64,000 bases of DNA, from contig NZ_JAANIH010000008.1 of assembly GCF_014529705.1 (NCBI RefSeq), positions 1-64,000 of the forward strand. The letters run 5' to 3'. The DNA comes from Bradyrhizobium campsiandrae (GTDB lineage Bacteria > Pseudomonadota > Alphaproteobacteria > Rhizobiales > Xanthobacteraceae). The stretch's first letter is position 1; each line of letters begins with the position of its first letter. The notes beneath the pieces are model-generated. The model searched no databases. It saw only the letters and a list, made by a program, of their open reading frames with translations, and was not told where the DNA came from. The position numbers were made by a program, and so were the translations under genes. Positions 62,363 through 64,000 of the stretch are shown here, in pieces.

Positions 62363-63475
62363 TTGAGTGACGCGCGCGGACATTCGCTGGATCTGAGCGG
62401 CATCGGCCATGCCTTTGGCGCGACAGTGGCGCTCGACGAGATCAATCTGGCGGTCGCAGCCGGAGAGCTGATCGCGCTGCTGGGGCCATCGGGCTGCGGC
62501 AAGACGACGATGCTCCAGATCATCGCAGGCTTCCTGCGCCCATCCAAGGGTGAGGTGCGCTTCGACGGCGCGCGGGTCGAGCACATTCCGGCGAACCGCC
62601 GCCGCATCGGGATGGTGTTCCAGAACTATGCGCTGTTTCCCCATCTCACCGTGTTCGAGAATGTCGCCTACGGATTGCGGGCACGCAAGACGCCGAAGGC
62701 GGAGGTCACGGCCAAGGTCGAGCAGATGCTCGGCCTCGCACAGATGGCTGCGTTCGCGCGCCGGCTGCCCGGCGAACTCTCTGGCGGACAACAGCAGCGT
62801 GTGGCGCTGGCACGTGCGCTGGCGATCGATCCTGGCCTCGTCCTGCTCGACGAACCTTTCTCGGCACTCGACAAGAACCTCCGTCTCGACATGCAGATCG
62901 AGATCAAGAGCCTTCTGAAGACCTTCGGCGTCACCTCCGTCATCGTCACGCACGACCAGGAGGAGGCGCTGTCCATGGCCGACCGCATTGTCGTGCTCAA
63001 CAAGGGGCGGATCGAGCAGATCGACAGCCCGGACGCGCTCTACGACCGCCCCACAAGCCTGTTCATCTCCAGCTTCATCGGCCACACCAATCTGCTGCGT
63101 GGCGTCGTGACCGAAACAGATCGCGTCAAGCTGGATTCGGGACCCGAGATCGATCTCGGGCGTTCCGTGCAACGATGGCGCGGCACACCGGTGACGCTCT
63201 CGGTACGGCCGGAGAATATCGAACTCGGCGCAAGCGAACGACCGGGCGCCATTCCCGTCACGATCCGTGCCACCGTGCCACTCGGCGCCGTCAGCGTCAC
63301 CGAAGGCGTCACCGCGAATGGCGAGGCCGTGAAGATCAGCCAGGCCCGCGCCGCGACATCGGCAAGAGCCGCGACCGGATCGACCGCATGGCTCTCGATC
63401 ACGGACACCTCGCGCGTCAGCGTTTTCAGCACGCCGGTCGCGGATTCCTCAAACAATCAGCACAGGAGTATCTAA
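62363..63475 (+). CDS. ABC transporter ATPase with TOBE domain (PotA/FbpC class)
   Basis: This 370-residue ATPase starts with TTG after GGAG. It has Walker A GPSGCGKTT (about 42-50), Q-loop MVFQNYALFPHLT, signature LSGGQQQRVALARAL, Walker B LVLLDEPFSALD and switch VTHDQEEAL. The last 120 residues form a TOBE regulatory domain (TPVTLSVRPENIEL). It energises import of a compound captured by the binding protein encoded next. Polyamine, iron or 2-aminoethylphosphonate importers share this class. A sigma-54 promoter precedes it. Confidence 0.93.
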   Translation: MSDARGHSLDLSGIGHAFGATVALDEINLAVAAGELIALLGPSGCGKTTMLQIIAGFLRPSKGEVRFDGARVEHIPANRRRIGMVFQNYALFPHLTVFENVAYGLRARKTPKAEVTAKVEQMLGLAQMAAFARRLPGELSGGQQQRVALARALAIDPGLVLLDEPFSALDKNLRLDMQIEIKSLLKTFGVTSVIVTHDQEEALSMADRIVVLNKGRIEQIDSPDALYDRPTSLFISSFIGHTNLLRGVVTETDRVKLDSGPEIDLGRSVQRWRGTPVTLSVRPENIELGASERPGAIPVTIRATVPLGAVSVTEGVTANGEAVKISQARAATSARAATGSTAWLSITDTSRVSVFSTPVADSSNNQHRSI

Positions 63476-63476
63476 C

Positions 63477-64000
63477 ATGGGCTTATCCCGGAGATCGTTG
63501 CTCGCCTCGGGTTCTGCGGCCATCGCCGCCGCAAGCGTGGGCTGGCCGGTATCGTCGCGCGCGGCGTCCTCGATCGTCGCCACGACCTATCCCGGCAGTT
63601 TCGATGAAGCCTTCCGTTCGGTGGTCGGACCGGCCTTCAAGAAGAGCAGCGATGGCAGCGTCACCTTCACGCCGCTGCTCGGCGTCGACCAGATCGGCAA
63701 GATCCAGGCCTCGCGCAACGCCCCGCCCTTCGACGTCGTGCTGTTCGACGAGGGCCCGCTGATCCCGGCGATCGCGAGCGGCGTGCTGGAGAAATTTCCG
63801 GCCGAGCAGTCGAAATCCTATGCCGATATCCCGACCGCGTTCCGCCATCCCGACGGCTACGCGCCGGTCATCACCTGTCAGTTGATCGGCATTGCCTACA
63901 ATCCGAAGAAGATCACGACGCCACCGACCTCCTGGGAGGACCTTTGGAAGCCCGAATACAAGGGCCGCGTCGGTATCACCGGGCTCGGCTCCAGCCTCGG
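63477..64000 (+). CDS. ABC transporter periplasmic binding protein, N-terminal part (cut by window end)
   Basis: The first 174 codons are present. A twin-arginine signal opens the protein (SRRSLLASGSAAIAAASVG), followed by SIVATTYPGSFDEAFRSVVG, ending in SWEDLWKPEYKGRVGITGLG. This is the family-1 solute-binding fold (PotD/FbpA type), in which WEDLWxPxYKGRV is a common segment. It lies one base after the ATPase stop and belongs to the same operon. Permease genes should follow outside the window. Ligand is unknown. Confidence 0.9.
   Translation, partial: MGLSRRSLLASGSAAIAAASVGWPVSSRAASSIVATTYPGSFDEAFRSVVGPAFKKSSDGSVTFTPLLGVDQIGKIQASRNAPPFDVVLFDEGPLIPAIASGVLEKFPAEQSKSYADIPTAFRHPDGYAPVITCQLIGIAYNPKKITTPPTSWEDLWKPEYKGRVGITGLGSSL

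Overview
The window is chromosomal DNA of an alphaproteobacterium, most likely Bradyrhizobium or a close relative in the Nitrobacteraceae. The reasons are the high GC content, a short PutA without a DNA-binding domain next to an AsnC-type PutR, a CyaC-like redox cyclase of the rhizobial type, and several families of nested palindromic intergenic repeats that I associate with Bradyrhizobium. I see no rRNA, tRNA, CRISPR array, insertion sequence or prophage. It reads as ordinary metabolic and regulatory core or soft-core sequence. Genus and repeat assignments come from recognition, not from a search.

Layout. 1-3.3 kb: ycjX (5' end outside the window) and ycjF, convergent with a GT39-type membrane glycosyltransferase. 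3.5-7.5 kb: a membrane-bound adenylate cyclase with a diheme-like anchor and a 2Fe-2S domain, a periplasmic sulfite dehydrogenase pair (sorA, sorB) and a cold-shock protein. 7.6-11.3 kb: putR and putA, divergent. 11.3-19.2 kb: a large TPR protein, a class III CoA-transferase, three envelope proteins of unknown role, and a stand-alone cyclic-nucleotide-binding protein translationally coupled to a metallo-beta-lactamase-fold hydrolase. 19.2-24.3 kb: a polar amino-acid-type ABC transporter divergent from an M20 amidohydrolase and a LacI-type regulator, with a candidate operator between them. 24.3-29.8 kb: a lemA-TPM-TPM operon divergent from an enoyl-CoA hydratase and two acyl-CoA dehydrogenases.

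29.8-37.8 kb: an orphan CoxL/XdhA-type molybdenum subunit, a DapA-family aldolase, an outer-membrane-type protein, a GGDEF protein, a Tat-exported VOC protein, and an HtrA-like protein with a degenerate catalytic triad coupled to a LuxR-type HTH protein. 37.8-42.8 kb: a two-component system, a Gly/His-rich secreted protein and tex. 42.8-43.6 kb is a gene-free repeat cluster. 43.6-49.5 kb: a cyanuric-acid/barbiturate-type ring-opening amidohydrolase with an amidase, a Lon-N/Clp-N fusion without any ATPase, a double hot-dog thioesterase and small proteins. 49.5-54.9 kb: poxB, the dgoA/dgoK pair, and a two-component flavin monooxygenase. 55-64 kb: a sigma-54 enhancer-binding regulator, a single-chain biotin-dependent acyl-CoA carboxylase, an Asp/Glu racemase and a GntR regulator, divergent from an ABC transporter cut by the window end.

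The clearest regulatory reading is sigma-54 control. Consensus -24/-12 promoters lie before the flavin monooxygenase operon (53098-53113) and before the ABC transporter (62306-62321). The first has a repeat-rich candidate enhancer about 110 bp upstream of its predicted start. An AcoR-type activator gene sits immediately beyond the same operon. The most unusual gene structures are the Lon-N/Clp-N fusion, the HtrA-like pseudoprotease with its HTH partner, and the cyclic-nucleotide-binding/metallo-hydrolase pair.
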